A stretch of 64,000 bases of DNA from Thaumasiovibrio subtropicus (GCF_019703835.1 NZ_AP023054.1:806001-870000), one strand, 5' to 3'. Positions 1 to 9,351 are shown, counted from the stretch's first letter. The notes: generated by a model not told the origin, from the letters alone. Numbers and translations: made by a program.

Positions 1-96
1 GAAGAAGGCCGTCGAGCCAATCGACGAGTAGAAATAGCGGTAAACCAAGGTAAACCGCACTTTTCCGATGAAGTGACGAGTGAGCCATCTTCTTGA
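1..96 (+). CDS. pomB: Flagellar stator protein PomB, C-terminal end (partial)
   Basis: The window opens inside a reading frame (frame 1) that ends at the TGA at 94-96. The 31 visible residues contain NRRVEIAVNQGKP, the end of an OmpA-like peptidoglycan-binding domain as found at the C terminus of MotB/PomB. In vibrios pomAB lies directly upstream of thiI, which is the gene that follows here. PomB pairs with PomA to form the sodium-driven stator of the polar flagellum and anchors it to peptidoglycan. The assignment rests on the short motif plus gene order; another OmpA-domain protein is possible but less likely. Confidence 0.75.
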   Translation, partial: EEGRRANRRVEIAVNQGKPHFSDEVTSEPSS

Positions 97-210
97 TAGA
101 TAACAGGGTCGACAATATCGGCCCTGTTTTTATTGTGTGATCAGTTCACCCCATCCTACGCTTGTTGTATAATCCGCGCCTTTCTTCTTGAACCAACTAG
201 CGAATGTGAC

Positions 211-1659
211 ATGAAATTTATTGTTAAGCCGCACCCAGAAATTTTTGTAAAAAGTGATTCAGTTCGTAAGCGTTTCACTAAAATTCTGGAATGTAATATC
301 CGAATTATTCTTAAGCGCAAAACGGATGCGGTAGCGGTGTATAACCGTCGTGATCACATTGAAGTGGTTCCTAAACAAGCTTCACTGCGTGAAACTGTCC
401 TTGAAGTGCTGACCAACACACCGGGTATTCACCATGTATTGGAAGTGCAACAAACTGAGTTCACCGACCTCCATGATATTTATGAGCAGACGCTAGCGCT
501 GGTTGCCCCGCAGTTGGAAGGCAAAACCTTCTGTGTGCGTGCTAAGCGACGCGGTAAGCATGACTTTACCTCGATTGAGCTAGAGCGATATGTTGGTGGT
601 GGCCTAAATCAGGCAGTTGCCTCTGCATCAGTGAAACTGAAGAAGCCTGATGTTACGGTAAACATTGAGGTTGATAACGAAAAGCTAAACCAAGTACTGG
701 CACGTTATGAAGGCCTTGGTGGCTTCCCTCTAGGGACACAAGAAGACGTACTTAGCCTTATCTCTGGTGGTTTCGATTCTGGGGTATCAAGCTACTTACA
801 CATTAAGCGCGGTAGTAAGGTTCACTATTGTTTCTTTAACCTTGGCGGCCCAGCTCACGAGATTGGTGTAAAGCAAGTCTCTTCATTCCTTTGGAATAAG
901 TACGGCTCATCTGCAAAAGTGAAGTTTATCTCGATTGATTTTGAGCCCGTTGTCGCTGAAATTCTAGAGAAAATCGACGATGGTCAAATGGGTGTGGTAC
1001 TGAAGCGAATGTTCATGCGCGCCGCTGGTATGGTCGCTGAGCGTTTTGGTATCCAAGCACTGGTGACAGGTGAAGCATTAGGGCAAGTATCAAGCCAAAC
1101 CTTGACTAACCTGCGTCACATCGATGGTGTTACCGATAGTTTGATTCTGCGCCCGTTAATCAACTGGGATAAGAACGACATCATCAACCTTGCGCGCGAT
1201 ATCGGTACGGAAGATTTTGCGAAAACAATGCCAGAGTTCTGTGGCGTTATTTCCAAAAATCCGACTGTTAAAGCAGTGAAAGAAAAGTTAGAGACAGAAG
1301 AAGCGAAGTTCGACTTTGGCTTGCTAGAACAAGTGGTTCAAGATGCTCGGATTATCGATATTCGTACCATCGAGAAAGAGAGCCAAGAGCAAGCACCTGA
1401 GATTGAAATGGTTGAGGAGATCACCGATCAAGAAGTGGTGCTGGATATCCGAAGCCCGGATGAGGAAGATGAAAGCCCATTAGAGATCGATGGCGTTGAA
1501 GTGAAACACATTCCTTTCTACAAATTGGCAACACAGTTCGGCGATCTGGATCAATCGAAAACCTATTTGCTCTACTGTGATCGTGGTGTCATGAGTCGTT
1601 TACAGGCGTTGTACCTACAGGAAAACGGTTTTGCGAACGTGAAGGTGTACCGTCCTTAA
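211..1659 (+). CDS. thiI: tRNA 4-thiouridine synthase / thiamine sulfur carrier ThiI
   Basis: ThiI transfers sulfur to uridine 8 of tRNA and to ThiS in thiazole synthesis. From the ATG at 211 the protein has 482 residues, the same as E. coli ThiI; an in-frame ATG at 133 would add 26 unconserved residues and was not used. Domains in order: N-terminal ferredoxin-like and THUMP region (about 1-165), PP-loop ATPase with the SGGFDS motif (about 183), and a C-terminal rhodanese domain. The rhodanese cysteine falls at residue 456 in YCDRGVMSR, matching the catalytic Cys456 of E. coli, and the partner cysteine in PEFCGVISK is present. So this is the full-length, sulfurtransferase-competent form. It is followed by a terminator shared with the converging yajL. 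Confidence 0.97.
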   Translation: MKFIVKPHPEIFVKSDSVRKRFTKILECNIRIILKRKTDAVAVYNRRDHIEVVPKQASLRETVLEVLTNTPGIHHVLEVQQTEFTDLHDIYEQTLALVAPQLEGKTFCVRAKRRGKHDFTSIELERYVGGGLNQAVASASVKLKKPDVTVNIEVDNEKLNQVLARYEGLGGFPLGTQEDVLSLISGGFDSGVSSYLHIKRGSKVHYCFFNLGGPAHEIGVKQVSSFLWNKYGSSAKVKFISIDFEPVVAEILEKIDDGQMGVVLKRMFMRAAGMVAERFGIQALVTGEALGQVSSQTLTNLRHIDGVTDSLILRPLINWDKNDIINLARDIGTEDFAKTMPEFCGVISKNPTVKAVKEKLETEEAKFDFGLLEQVVQDARIIDIRTIEKESQEQAPEIEMVEEITDQEVVLDIRSPDEEDESPLEIDGVEVKHIPFYKLATQFGDLDQSKTYLLYCDRGVMSRLQALYLQENGFANVKVYRP

Positions 1660-1686
1660 GCGCTTTGATGATTCTGTTGCTAAAGA

Positions 1687-1715
1687 AAACCCGACGCATC
1701 GCGCCGGGTTTTTTT
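1687..1715. terminator. Rho-independent terminator between thiI and yajL
   Basis: AAACCCG and CGGGTTT arms enclose an 11-base loop. A T-run follows on the plus strand and an A-rich tract precedes it, so it can serve both converging genes. Confidence 0.8.
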
Positions 1716-1742
1716 ATTGTGAAAAGTTGCCTAAGAGGTGAC

Positions 1743-2381
1743 TTACACTTGGTATTCCTTGCCTAAAATATCGTAATTCATGTTAGGCCATACCACCATC
1801 GGCTTAGCGACCTCGGCCGCCTTATCTTTACCTGCAAGACGAACAATGATTTCGAGTGCAAACTCCTGAGATGTGCCCGGCCCTTGGCTGGTTAAGAGGT
1901 TAAAGTTCACATCAAAGAAGACACGCTTTGTGCGACAGCGTGCTTTGGGAATCATTGCCATGAAGTCAGGGTGGCAGGTCATAATCGCTTCAGGGAACAG
2001 CTGGTGGTGCTCTAATACGAGAGCTGGGGCTGCGCAAATAGCAGCGATGAGTTTGCCGTCATACTTATGTTGGGTAACAAATTCCACTAATAGGGGATTG
2101 TCACGGAAACACTCTGCGCCCGGTTTACCGCCCGGTAACACCACGGCATCAAACTGCTCATCCGCGATATCAACAAGACGTGTATCCGCGACGAGTTTAA
2201 TCCCTCTCGAGCCCGGCATAATGAGCTCGCCATTTGACGCTACACTGGCAATCGTCACGCGAAATCCGGCGCGGATAAGCATATCGATAGTGTTGATCGC
2301 TTCCATCTCTTCAGTGCCAGGCGCGATACATACCGCCACGTTGATTGCGGTAGATTGGGTGTCAGGTTGCGGTGTTGTCAT
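1743..2381 (-). CDS. yajL: DJ-1/PfpI family protein YajL (protein/nucleotide deglycase-chaperone family)
   Basis: Member of the DJ-1/PfpI family, 212 residues from the ATG at 2381. This start overlaps the stop of panE by ATGA, typical of translational coupling; a further upstream ATG at 2456 would run deep into panE and was not used. The nucleophile elbow AAICAAPALVL carries the reactive cysteine (Cys106 of E. coli YajL), and the glutamate of GTEEMEA near the N terminus matches the conserved acid. E. coli YajL is about 196 residues; the extra length is a short N-terminal tail. The family protects against oxidative and carbonyl stress; the deglycase activity is debated, so the exact reaction is inferred only. 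Confidence 0.9.
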   Translation of the reverse strand: MTTPQPDTQSTAINVAVCIAPGTEEMEAINTIDMLIRAGFRVTIASVASNGELIMPGSRGIKLVADTRLVDIADEQFDAVVLPGGKPGAECFRDNPLLVEFVTQHKYDGKLIAAICAAPALVLEHHQLFPEAIMTCHPDFMAMIPKARCRTKRVFFDVNFNLLTSQGPGTSQEFALEIIVRLAGKDKAAEVAKPMVVWPNMNYDILGKEYQV

Positions 2382-3262
2382 ACTTGTTCTCGTTGCTTGA
2401 TGGCGCGCCAAAGTGCCTTGTTGTTTGGCACGGAAAGGGCGTGTTGGTGCGCACATTGGATCAGATAACCGCTAATATAGTCGATTTCGGTCTGTCGGTG
2501 GTGATGAATGTCGCGATTCATTGAGGAATAGTTGGCTGCTGTAGCTTTGATAACGCTCAGTACGGTGGTCATTAAAGACTCGACGGATGTCGGGTAACCT
2601 TCTTTATCCATGACAGAAGCTATCTCCTCACAGAGAGCGATGAGTTGACCCCGGTATTGTGATGCGGCAAGCTCGCCATTAGCGACTTGTTCGAGTGCTG
2701 TGAGTGGGTTAATTGCACAATTGATCGCCAGTTTCTGCCAGAGTTTCGCGTGAATATCTGCTTGCCATTCACAGTGCCCAGTCGCTTGATGGAAAAGCGC
2801 CGCGAGTTGCGGTTGTTCTCCTGCCGTATTTAGCGCTCCCAGAAACGTCGGACCTTGACCCGTATGTATAATTTTCGCTTGTTGAGGTTTGAGTGCCCCT
2901 TGCGATGTGGTGGCAAAGAGTAGTGGGTGGTGTGGCAGCGCTTGGAGTAAATCAGCGGTTGTGCCCATGCCATTATGACTGACAACGACAATGGCGTGTG
3001 CGTTGAGGTAGTGCCGAATAGCACTGATAGCGGCGTTTACTTGGAAGGCCTTAACACAAATGAGCACCATCTCGCTGGCGGTGAGCGCTTGGGGATCATT
3101 ACTGGCAAAGGTATAGGTTGTTTCTTGCTCTGTTAGCGCGGTGAAGCTGAGCGAAGTGACTGGGGTACGCCTTGTCCAAAGGTGCACTTGATGGCCAGCT
3201 TCTTGAAGTTGGCAAGCAAACAGGCACCCAACTGCCCCTGCGCCAACAACGGTGATTTTCAT
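2378..3262 (-). CDS. panE: 2-dehydropantoate 2-reductase (ketopantoate reductase)
   Basis: Reduces 2-dehydropantoate to pantoate with NADPH, the second step of pantothenate and coenzyme A synthesis. The 294-residue protein starts with the nucleotide-binding motif VVGAGAVG (residues 4-11). The catalytic lysine sits in LWQKLAINCAINPLTAL, the family signature. Length is close to E. coli PanE (303). The ATG at 3262 has a GAGAGA-type ribosome binding site about 6 bases upstream. It is the first gene of a two-gene leftward unit with yajL, which it overlaps by 4 bases. Confidence 0.95.
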   Translation of the reverse strand: MKITVVGAGAVGCLFACQLQEAGHQVHLWTRRTPVTSLSFTALTEQETTYTFASNDPQALTASEMVLICVKAFQVNAAISAIRHYLNAHAIVVVSHNGMGTTADLLQALPHHPLLFATTSQGALKPQQAKIIHTGQGPTFLGALNTAGEQPQLAALFHQATGHCEWQADIHAKLWQKLAINCAINPLTALEQVANGELAASQYRGQLIALCEEIASVMDKEGYPTSVESLMTTVLSVIKATAANYSSMNRDIHHHRQTEIDYISGYLIQCAHQHALSVPNNKALWRAIKQREQV

Positions 3263-3338
3263 GCTTATCTCTCTATTCCCATGTTAATTAGCGTGGGTAT
3301 GTCATGAGGTTAATAGGCACAGCTTATCACAAATACAA

Positions 3339-3366
3339 CAATGCCCCAGTGCGAGCTGAGGCATTG
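3339..3366 (-). terminator. Terminator downstream of ompK
   Basis: On the minus strand an 11-bp stem (CAATGCCTCAG with CTGGGGCATTG, one G-U pair) is followed by a T-rich tract interrupted by G and A, so it is a moderate terminator. Confidence 0.6.
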
Positions 3367-3388
3367 AAAAGGGCAGTAGTGACTTCGA

Positions 3389-4120
3389 TTAGAAGTTGTA
3401 CTTCACTGTGTAGATCAACGCGTTCGCGTAGTTTTCTTGACCTAGCTTGTTGTTAGAGTAACGGTACTGAACACCAGTGGTTACGTCTTCAGTCACGTTC
3501 CACCAAAGTGCAAGTGCACCGTTAAGACCTGTGCTGTCTTTCTCGCTCAGGGCTAGGTACTCATCTTTGCGGCTGAACTCGATTTCGTTCCAGTTGCTGA
3601 TGCTGAAGCTTTGACCGAATGCGTCAAAGTTGTAGCCACCAACCCAACCAGCCATACCACCGTTCATGCCAACATAACCAGCAGTGTTAGTGTGGTGGAA
3701 ACCGATGAATGGGTTGAAGAACCAACCTTCGCCAGCAAAGCTGTACGATAGACCAGTAACGGTGTTACGGATGTGCCAGCCACCGTTTTCGGTCGAGTAA
3801 GAGTGAGCGTATAGACGTAGCTCATCTAGGCCAGTTTTGTAAGTGATAGAGCCTTTGCTTGCAACACGTGTTTCGCTAGAGCCATCTTGAACATTTTCTA
3901 CATCGAAGAAGCCGTAAAGCTCACCCCAATCAAAACCTGCGCCGCCTTCAATTTCAACGTAAAGGAAATCTTCTTTGAAGCCGCCAGCGCGCTCTTCTGT
4001 TCCTTTAGACCAATCTAGGTGGTTAACGCTTAGGCTACCGAAACCGTATAGGTATTCAGCGTGTGCAGGTACAGCAGCAGTGGCTGCCATTAGGCTCATA
4101 GCTAAAAGTGTTTTACGCAT
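3389..4120 (-). CDS. ompK: OmpK/Tsx-family outer membrane channel
   Basis: Outer membrane beta-barrel of the nucleoside-specific channel (Tsx/OmpK) family, 243 residues. It has a signal peptide of about 21 residues ending AHA before EYLYGFG, alternating aromatic/polar beta strands, and a C-terminal YTVKYNF with the terminal Phe used by the BAM complex. In vibrios OmpK is the receptor of the broad-host phage KVP40 and is thought to pass nucleosides; the substrate is not shown by the sequence. Single gene with its own terminator and a long 5' region holding CRP-like and PurR-like sites. The alternative is another small Tsx-like porin, but length and strand pattern fit OmpK. Confidence 0.88.
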   Translation of the reverse strand: MRKTLLAMSLMAATAAVPAHAEYLYGFGSLSVNHLDWSKGTEERAGGFKEDFLYVEIEGGAGFDWGELYGFFDVENVQDGSSETRVASKGSITYKTGLDELRLYAHSYSTENGGWHIRNTVTGLSYSFAGEGWFFNPFIGFHHTNTAGYVGMNGGMAGWVGGYNFDAFGQSFSISNWNEIEFSRKDEYLALSEKDSTGLNGALALWWNVTEDVTTGVQYRYSNNKLGQENYANALIYTVKYNF

Positions 4121-4228
4121 AGTGCTTGTCTCATCAGTTCAATAGGGAGTTTCGTTCAGGAGTATCCGTACCCTGAATAGGTGCTGGGCATTCTATGGTG
4201 GAAAGTCACAAATTGGAATGTAACGATT

Positions 4229-4244
4229 GCGCAAACGATTTCTA
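4229..4244. promoter_or_regulatory. PurR-like operator upstream of ompK
   Basis: GCGCAAACGATTTCTA fits the PurR consensus ANGCAANCGNTTNCNT except at the first and last positions. It touches the CRP-like site and lies about 110 bases upstream of the ompK start. Joint purine and CRP control would suit a nucleoside channel; inference only. Confidence 0.4.
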
Positions 4245-4265
4245 AATGTGATCTAGATCGACTGT
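4244..4265. promoter_or_regulatory. CRP-like site upstream of ompK
   Basis: AAATGTGATCTAGATC is identical to the first 16 bases of the ideal 22-bp CRP site; the right half (GACTGT) is degenerate. Centre about 135 bases upstream of the ompK start codon. Within 4121-4513 the rest, including the ampG end side, shows no gene. Confidence 0.6.
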
Positions 4266-4513
4266 AATCGATTTCAAATCCGAAAAAATAGTGATGCGTG
4301 TCATGTTTTTTGCTTATTGATTGAACAAATATTTGCAGTCGATGACTAAGCCGGCTCGATTTTGGACAGCAGTGAGGGCTTTTTTTTGAATAGAGAAATG
4401 GCGTTTGCGGATGTTTTAAACAAGAAGAGGGCGAATGGCCGTCTAAAAAGTGGAATGATTACTGTCTATGTTGAGGTGGGGGAAGTGATATTCCCCCAGT
4501 TTACGTGTGTTGA

Positions 4514-6034
4514 TTAAGTGGCGAGCTTATTTTGGGCTGATTCTTTACCTTGATCATCGCCTGATGAAGTGTGGGTAGGGAGTCGGCTAACCAGATAAAT
4601 GAGAACGAGCACAGGGAAGCCGATCAGTGCTGAGCACAGGAAGAAGACATCGTAGCCAAATTGATCAACAAACAGCCCTGAAAAACCAGCAACAAACTTA
4701 GGGAAAAGTAACATGATGGAGCTGAACACGGCATATTGAGTGGCTGAGAAAGCCACGTTTGTGAGGCTCGAAATGTAGGTGATAAAGGCCGCTGTTGCAA
4801 TGCCTGCCCCGAGGTTGTCGGCACTGATCACCGCGATCAACAAGGAGCGCTTATCACCGAGTAGGTGCAAGATGTTGTAGAGAGCAGGGCTGTTATTGAC
4901 ATAGTTAGCGAAAGAGATCAGAAGTTCGCTGTTGCCTGTATATTGGGTAAGGTAATCAAGCAAGTTAGCATCGACTGTATAGGAAAGGACGACAAAGAGT
5001 GCATTGGTAATTGCTGCGATGATGGCACCCGCGGCAAGAATACGTAACGTACCAAATTTCGTGACTAATATGCCACCCAGACCAGCGCCGAGCAGCGTCA
5101 TGATAACGCCGTAGACTTTTGAAATAGAAGCAACTTCTGTTTTGGTGAAGCCAACATCAACGTAAAAGGCGTAGGCCATGACACCCATCACCACATCTGA
5201 GATACGATAAGTTGCAATGAGAGCAAGAATAAGAAGTGCACTCTTGCCATAACGTTTAAAGAAATCAATGAATGGCATCATGGCGGCACTGAAGAACCAA
5301 GCACCCAGTTTAGCGAGTTGCGGGTGCACGCCTCGATTGAGCATCGACTGACGCACCTGTTGCTCTTGTCCGGCGATCTCTGCCATATCAATTTTTGGCT
5401 CTTTAATGAGTAGGGTGGTGATGATCCCGACTGACATAAAGCCTGCCATCACGAGGTAAGAGATCCGCCACCCGGCGATAACGTATTCTGCATCGGAACC
5501 CACAAAAGCCGAGATAGACAATGCACCTGCGCCAGCAAGGATCATTGCCAAGCGGTAACCCGTCATATAGCTTGCTGCCAGTGCGGCTTGTAATCTTTCT
5601 TCGGCGAGTTCAATACGATAGGCATCAACCACAATATCTTGCGTTGCCGATGAAAAGGCGACAATGACGGCAAAGATAGCGAGTAAGGCGAGGTGTTTAT
5701 TGGGATCTGTTGTCGCCATGCCCACTAAGGCGGCAGCGATAAGTACCTGCGAAAGCAATAGCCAACTGCGGCGCCGACCAAAAAGCTTAGCGAGACCAGG
5801 GAGAGGGAAACGGTCGACTAGCGGCGACCAGATCCATTTAAAGCCGTACGCAAGGCCAACCCAGCTGAAAAAACCAATTTCTGTTCGGCTGACATCGGCT
5901 TCACGGAGCCAGAATGACAAGGTACCAAAGACAAGTAAGATGGGGAGCCCTGAAGAAAAACCCAGCGCAAGCATGATGAGCACTTTCTTTTCTAAGTAGA
6001 CACGCCAAGCGGACGGGGTGTTTGCTGATACCAT
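4514..6034 (-). CDS. ampG: Muropeptide permease AmpG (MFS)
   Basis: Inner membrane importer of GlcNAc-anhydroMurNAc peptides in cell wall recycling; it feeds AmpC beta-lactamase induction in species that have that circuit. The 506-residue protein has about 14 hydrophobic segments and the MFS/AmpG features LGFSSGLPILLVFGTLSFWL near the N terminus and ATQDIVVDAYRIE. I chose the ATG at 6034 because AAGGA lies 6 bases before it; ATGs at 6040 and 6127 are in frame but have no well-spaced ribosome binding site, and the latter starts just inside the neighbouring repeat region. E. coli AmpG has 491 residues. Gene order ampG-ppiA-yajG-...-bolA resembles E. coli ampG-yajG-bolA. Confidence 0.93.
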   Translation of the reverse strand: MVSANTPSAWRVYLEKKVLIMLALGFSSGLPILLVFGTLSFWLREADVSRTEIGFFSWVGLAYGFKWIWSPLVDRFPLPGLAKLFGRRRSWLLLSQVLIAAALVGMATTDPNKHLALLAIFAVIVAFSSATQDIVVDAYRIELAEERLQAALAASYMTGYRLAMILAGAGALSISAFVGSDAEYVIAGWRISYLVMAGFMSVGIITTLLIKEPKIDMAEIAGQEQQVRQSMLNRGVHPQLAKLGAWFFSAAMMPFIDFFKRYGKSALLILALIATYRISDVVMGVMAYAFYVDVGFTKTEVASISKVYGVIMTLLGAGLGGILVTKFGTLRILAAGAIIAAITNALFVVLSYTVDANLLDYLTQYTGNSELLISFANYVNNSPALYNILHLLGDKRSLLIAVISADNLGAGIATAAFITYISSLTNVAFSATQYAVFSSIMLLFPKFVAGFSGLFVDQFGYDVFFLCSALIGFPVLVLIYLVSRLPTHTSSGDDQGKESAQNKLAT

Positions 6035-6137
6035 GTTCATTCCTTTGTCAGCGAGAATCGCTGGTGTTGCGAGTTTACGTTGAAATCGCTGATAAGACCG
6101 ATGAAGGGAGAGCGAGTTCAATAGCACTTGATAGCAG

Positions 6138-6402
6138 TATACTCAAGCCACCTCAAGATGCTTGTTCAGCGAGAGTTTCTAGGCTTGTCAACAAGACACT
6201 GTTTTGAAGATCTAGTGGACTAAATCAAAAAACAGTAACGACGGTGGCGAGCCTAGAAAACTCGCCCTTCGGGAAGCGACTAGCGCCCCGATTTCTGCGT
6301 TAAAGGTGTTTGAAAGGGGAAAGCCATTCCTTCACACCTTTGCCTTGAACTCGACGCGCTAGGCCGCTTCTGAATCCTGCATCTTGAGGCGGTTTGAGTA
6401 TA
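6138..6402 (-). repeat. MITE-like repeat, copy A
   Basis: A 265-bp non-coding element bounded by inverted ends: TATACTCAAGCC at the left and GGTTTGAGTATA at the right, with the terminal match continuing through the CCTCAAGATGC block. An inverted copy lies at 24118-24381; comparing by eye I find four differences. It contains no usable reading frame. It sits between the ampG start and the ppiA terminator, so it may affect ampG upstream sequences. Confidence 0.85.
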
Positions 6403-6446
6403 TCTTAACTCAGAAATTTCTTCGCTTAATTGTTTGTAAATATATG

Positions 6447-6472
6447 AAAAAAGCCACACTGGGTGGCTTTTT
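6447..6472 (-). terminator. Terminator downstream of ppiA
   Basis: AAAAAGCCACCCAGTGTGGC followed by a T-run on the minus strand, 12 bases past the ppiA stop. Confidence 0.85.
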
Positions 6473-6483
6473 AAGAAGGGTGA

Positions 6484-7038
6484 TTACTCTTCGAGCAGCG
6501 TTACCGATTCAATAATAATCGGTTCTATCGGTACATTTTGCATGTGTTTGCTGCTGATTGTTGTCGTCGGTTTACCGGCAATGGCATCGATCACATTCAT
6601 GCCGCTAACCACTTCACCAAACACCGCATAACCCGGCTTGCTTTGACTACCGTCTAAGTAAGGGTTATCGACCACATTGATATAGAACTGGCGTGTCGCT
6701 GAATCAACAATTTGCGTGCGAGCCATCGCAATGGTAGCGCGTTTGTTACTCAGCCCATTCGCAGACTCATTTTTGATTGGTGAGTAGGTATCGACTTGAT
6801 TCAGCTCTGTGTCAAACCCACCGCCCTGCACCATAAAGTTGGGAATAACGCGGTGGAAAATAGTCCCTTCGTAACTGCCATCTTTTACATAACGGAGAAA
6901 GTTCTGGGTACTTGCAGGGGCTTTCTCTTCGTTTAAATCGACGACAAAGCTGCCCAAGTTAGTTTTTACTTCCACTTGCGCGGCAAATGCAGTGGCACTG
7001 CTGAGCAGGCCAACGAGCAAAAGAGAGGCGAGACGCAT
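6484..7038 (-). CDS. ppiA: Periplasmic peptidyl-prolyl cis-trans isomerase (cyclophilin)
   Basis: Cyclophilin-type proline isomerase, 184 residues, with a signal peptide of about 19 residues (cleavage near AFA before AQVEV), so it acts in the periplasm. Cyclophilin motifs are FHRVIPNFMVQGGGF (catalytic Arg), QFYINVVDNPYLD and YAVFGEVVSGMNVID. Length matches E. coli PpiA (190) rather than cytoplasmic PpiB (164, no signal). The start directly abuts the stop of yajG, so both are likely on one transcript with rlmG. Tryptophan of classic cyclophilin A is not seen at the usual place, as in other bacterial PpiA proteins. Confidence 0.9.
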   Translation of the reverse strand: MRLASLLLVGLLSSATAFAAQVEVKTNLGSFVVDLNEEKAPASTQNFLRYVKDGSYEGTIFHRVIPNFMVQGGGFDTELNQVDTYSPIKNESANGLSNKRATIAMARTQIVDSATRQFYINVVDNPYLDGSQSKPGYAVFGEVVSGMNVIDAIAGKPTTTISSKHMQNVPIEPIIIESVTLLEE

Positions 7039-7614
7039 TTAGAGGTTCTCCAGAATGTACACATTGAGTTCGCGGTCATTGCCAATTTCAGCAAGGACAT
7101 TGTTGAGGAGATCGTTGACGATCACTTCCATGTCTTCTACTGAGGCACTTGTCATACCTGAAGCGGAAGAACGTCCAGTGAAGCGTTTCACAAACTTCCC
7201 TCGTGGGCTTTCAACAACGACCTGTACGTTAGCGGTTGCTTCCATTTCATGCTTCATCACGCTATGGCGAACATTGAGTAACGTATCGAGAATGTCAACA
7301 CGCATGGTACCGCGGCTGTTATCACTCACAACATATCCTTGTGCTGTAAGTTGGCGCGTTAAGGCTTGCTCGAATGCAACGCGAAGGTTTTGCTGTGCAT
7401 GGACTGGTTGCTTCTGCTCACGGCCAGTATCAACGAGGGCAATAAACTGGGCACTGCGCAAATCCTGGGTCTCGAGGCTGATTGCGGTACCTTGTCCCAT
7501 TGATGAAGCGCCTGAATAGGGTTGAAGCGTTAAGTTCAACTGAGGCTCTCGTGGCGCTGAGCAAGCAGTTATGAGTACGGCCAGACCCAGAGTCAGTACT
7601 AGCTTTTTGATCAT
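7039..7614 (-). CDS. yajG: Outer membrane lipoprotein YajG
   Basis: A 191-residue lipoprotein with lipobox LITAC (Cys at about residue 18) and the YajG features LNLTLQPYSG and the hydrophobic stretch around LRVAFEQALTRQLTAQGY. E. coli YajG has 192 residues and unknown function; it is linked to ampG by gene order there as here. The start overlaps the rlmG stop by 4 bases and the stop abuts ppiA, giving an rlmG-yajG-ppiA run. Confidence 0.88.
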   Translation of the reverse strand: MIKKLVLTLGLAVLITACSAPREPQLNLTLQPYSGASSMGQGTAISLETQDLRSAQFIALVDTGREQKQPVHAQQNLRVAFEQALTRQLTAQGYVVSDNSRGTMRVDILDTLLNVRHSVMKHEMEATANVQVVVESPRGKFVKRFTGRSSASGMTSASVEDMEVIVNDLLNNVLAEIGNDRELNVYILENL

Positions 7615-8762
7615 GATGTCGTCCTTGTTGGTCTTTTTTCTGCCTCAAGAATAACGAACTTATTGTTTGAAGCAATAGTCGTGACGTTGCCAAAGAGGCG
7701 TTTAAGTTTAACATGATAGCCTAAATGACGGTTTCCAATAATACGAAGTTTTCCTTTCATTTTAAGAACATGTTTTGCATCACAGAACATTTGCCAAGCA
7801 ATATGATCGGTAATGGTGTTCTGCTGGTGGAACGGCGGGTTGCAAACGACCCAATCTGCTGTTTCTGGCTGCATACCCGTTAAGCAGTTGTTCATCATCG
7901 CATTGAGTTGATCGGGGTTGGTTAGGTTCCTGTCAGCATTTTCTCGTGCAGAGGCAACAGCCATATCACTTTCATCGACACAGGTAACGCGCGCATCAGG
8001 GTTGAGCCTTGCGCACTGTAAGCCGATGACACCATTACCACAGCCCAAATCAATGATATGTTCGGCGGCAGGGTCTTGAGGTAAGTGCTCTAGAAAAAAG
8101 CGTGCCCCAATATCGAGTTTTTCCCCGGCAAAGACATTGACGTGGTTGAACAGTGTGAAGTTATATTCCGGCACCGACCAAATAGTTGCTTGCTCGGTTG
8201 ATGGGTTTGAAGGTCGGTGTGAGTTAGGCCGACAGAAAATCAGTCGTGATTTTTTTACCGCCAGCGATGTGTGGGTTTCCCCTAACTTTTGCTCGAACAA
8301 ACGTAGTGTTGAGGTATGAATTTCCTTGGTTTTTGCTCCGGCTATCACATCACAATCTGCGGAAACAACTTGCGCTATTTGGTCGAGCTGCCATTTTAGC
8401 AAGCGATTGTTTTTCGGGATTTTTATGATGACGGCTTGCGGGTTTTTCGGCAAAGAATCTCGACAGTTCAAGTAGTTAATGCTGGCCTTAGCGTTTTCTT
8501 TTAGGTTCTCTCGACAAGCTTGTTGAGCGATAAAAGAGTCGCTAATGTTATAGATACAACCACGTGTTGATAGCCAGTTACTTAATGCGCCAAAACTGTC
8601 ATTAAAAATTAATATCGGCCTTGTTGGGTCTAGATTCCGCTCTGCCAAAGTGTTGATCAGGTATTCGTCCGCTGAATCCCATGCTTGTAACGTGTCATTC
8701 TCACGAGCGGGGTAGCGTTGTAAGATGAGCTCCTCGTTTTGAATGCTGAGTATCGGTTTCAT
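7611..8762 (-). CDS. rlmG: 23S rRNA (guanine-N2)-methyltransferase RlmG
   Basis: S-adenosylmethionine-dependent methyltransferase that makes m2G1835 in 23S rRNA. The 383-residue protein has the two-domain RsmC/RlmG layout: a degenerate N-terminal methyltransferase-like domain (LQAWDSADEYL, IFNDSFGALS) and a C-terminal catalytic domain with IIDLGCGNGVIG (SAM loop) and VVCNPPFHQ, the NPPF motif of N2-guanine methylases. AGAKTKEIHTSTLRLFE matches RlmG better than RsmC. Length is near E. coli RlmG (378). Divergent from bolA. Confidence 0.9.
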   Translation of the reverse strand: MKPILSIQNEELILQRYPARENDTLQAWDSADEYLINTLAERNLDPTRPILIFNDSFGALSNWLSTRGCIYNISDSFIAQQACRENLKENAKASINYLNCRDSLPKNPQAVIIKIPKNNRLLKWQLDQIAQVVSADCDVIAGAKTKEIHTSTLRLFEQKLGETHTSLAVKKSRLIFCRPNSHRPSNPSTEQATIWSVPEYNFTLFNHVNVFAGEKLDIGARFFLEHLPQDPAAEHIIDLGCGNGVIGLQCARLNPDARVTCVDESDMAVASARENADRNLTNPDQLNAMMNNCLTGMQPETADWVVCNPPFHQQNTITDHIAWQMFCDAKHVLKMKGKLRIIGNRHLGYHVKLKRLFGNVTTIASNNKFVILEAEKRPTRTTS

Positions 8763-8984
8763 TCTCTGGTTCTTTACGCTATTTTTAAGGACTCGGTCAT
8801 TGTCGCAGAAGAAAAATCAACTGCAATAGAAAACATGACTAAGGCACTACAAACGCTTTCATTTTGAAGCGTAGAGAGCGTTAGATGTTGTTCTAGAGCA
8901 TTTTGCATCGTGTTTCACTGTGCAGTGAAAGCGACAGTAAGGGCTCAACACGGGCGTGTTCAATTATTTGTTGTGGTAGGTAAT

Positions 8985-9305
8985 ATGATTAAAGAAACTA
9001 TTGAACAGAAGCTGTTAGATGCGTTTACGCCCAGCCACTTAGAGGTCGTAAACGAAAGCTACATGCATAATGTCCCTGCGGGTGCAGAGAGTCATTTTAA
9101 AGTCGTTGTAGTGAGTGATGAGTTTGATGGACAACGTCTGTTACAACGCCATCGCGCCATAAACACGATTTTGGCGACGGAGTTAAGTGACCACATTCAT
9201 GCACTTGCTATCCATACCTATACGGGAAATGAGTGGCAAAATTTGTATCAAGGTGCACCAAATTCACCGTCTTGTCGAGGTGGGGCAAAACTGACGGAAA
9301 CCTAA
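8985..9305 (+). CDS. bolA: BolA family protein
   Basis: BolA of 106 residues; works with monothiol glutaredoxins in iron-sulfur handling and, in E. coli, affects cell shape and stress genes. Core BolA region [24 protein letters not shown] with the conserved RHR and the H of [10 protein letters not shown]. An in-frame ATG at 8910 would add 25 residues not seen in BolA; 8985 gives the family length. Same position before nqrA as in V. cholerae, except that one extra gene intervenes here. Confidence 0.93.
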   Translation: MIKETIEQKLLDAFTPSHLEVVNESYMHNVPAGAESHFKVVVVSDEFDGQRLLQRHRAINTILATELSDHIHALAIHTYTGNEWQNLYQGAPNSPSCRGGAKLTET

Positions 9306-9326
9306 ACAAGGTAACAAGATTCGATA

Positions 9327-9351
9327 AAGCCGCTCATGGAGCGGCTTTTTT
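9327..9351 (+). terminator. Terminator downstream of bolA
   Basis: AAGCCGCTCATGGAGCGGC hairpin followed by six T. Confidence 0.9.

Noticed and set aside
1873..2400. 175-codon open frame on the plus strand
   Set aside because: It lies antisense to yajL, whose DJ-1 motifs are intact; the translation has no family features and no ribosome binding site.
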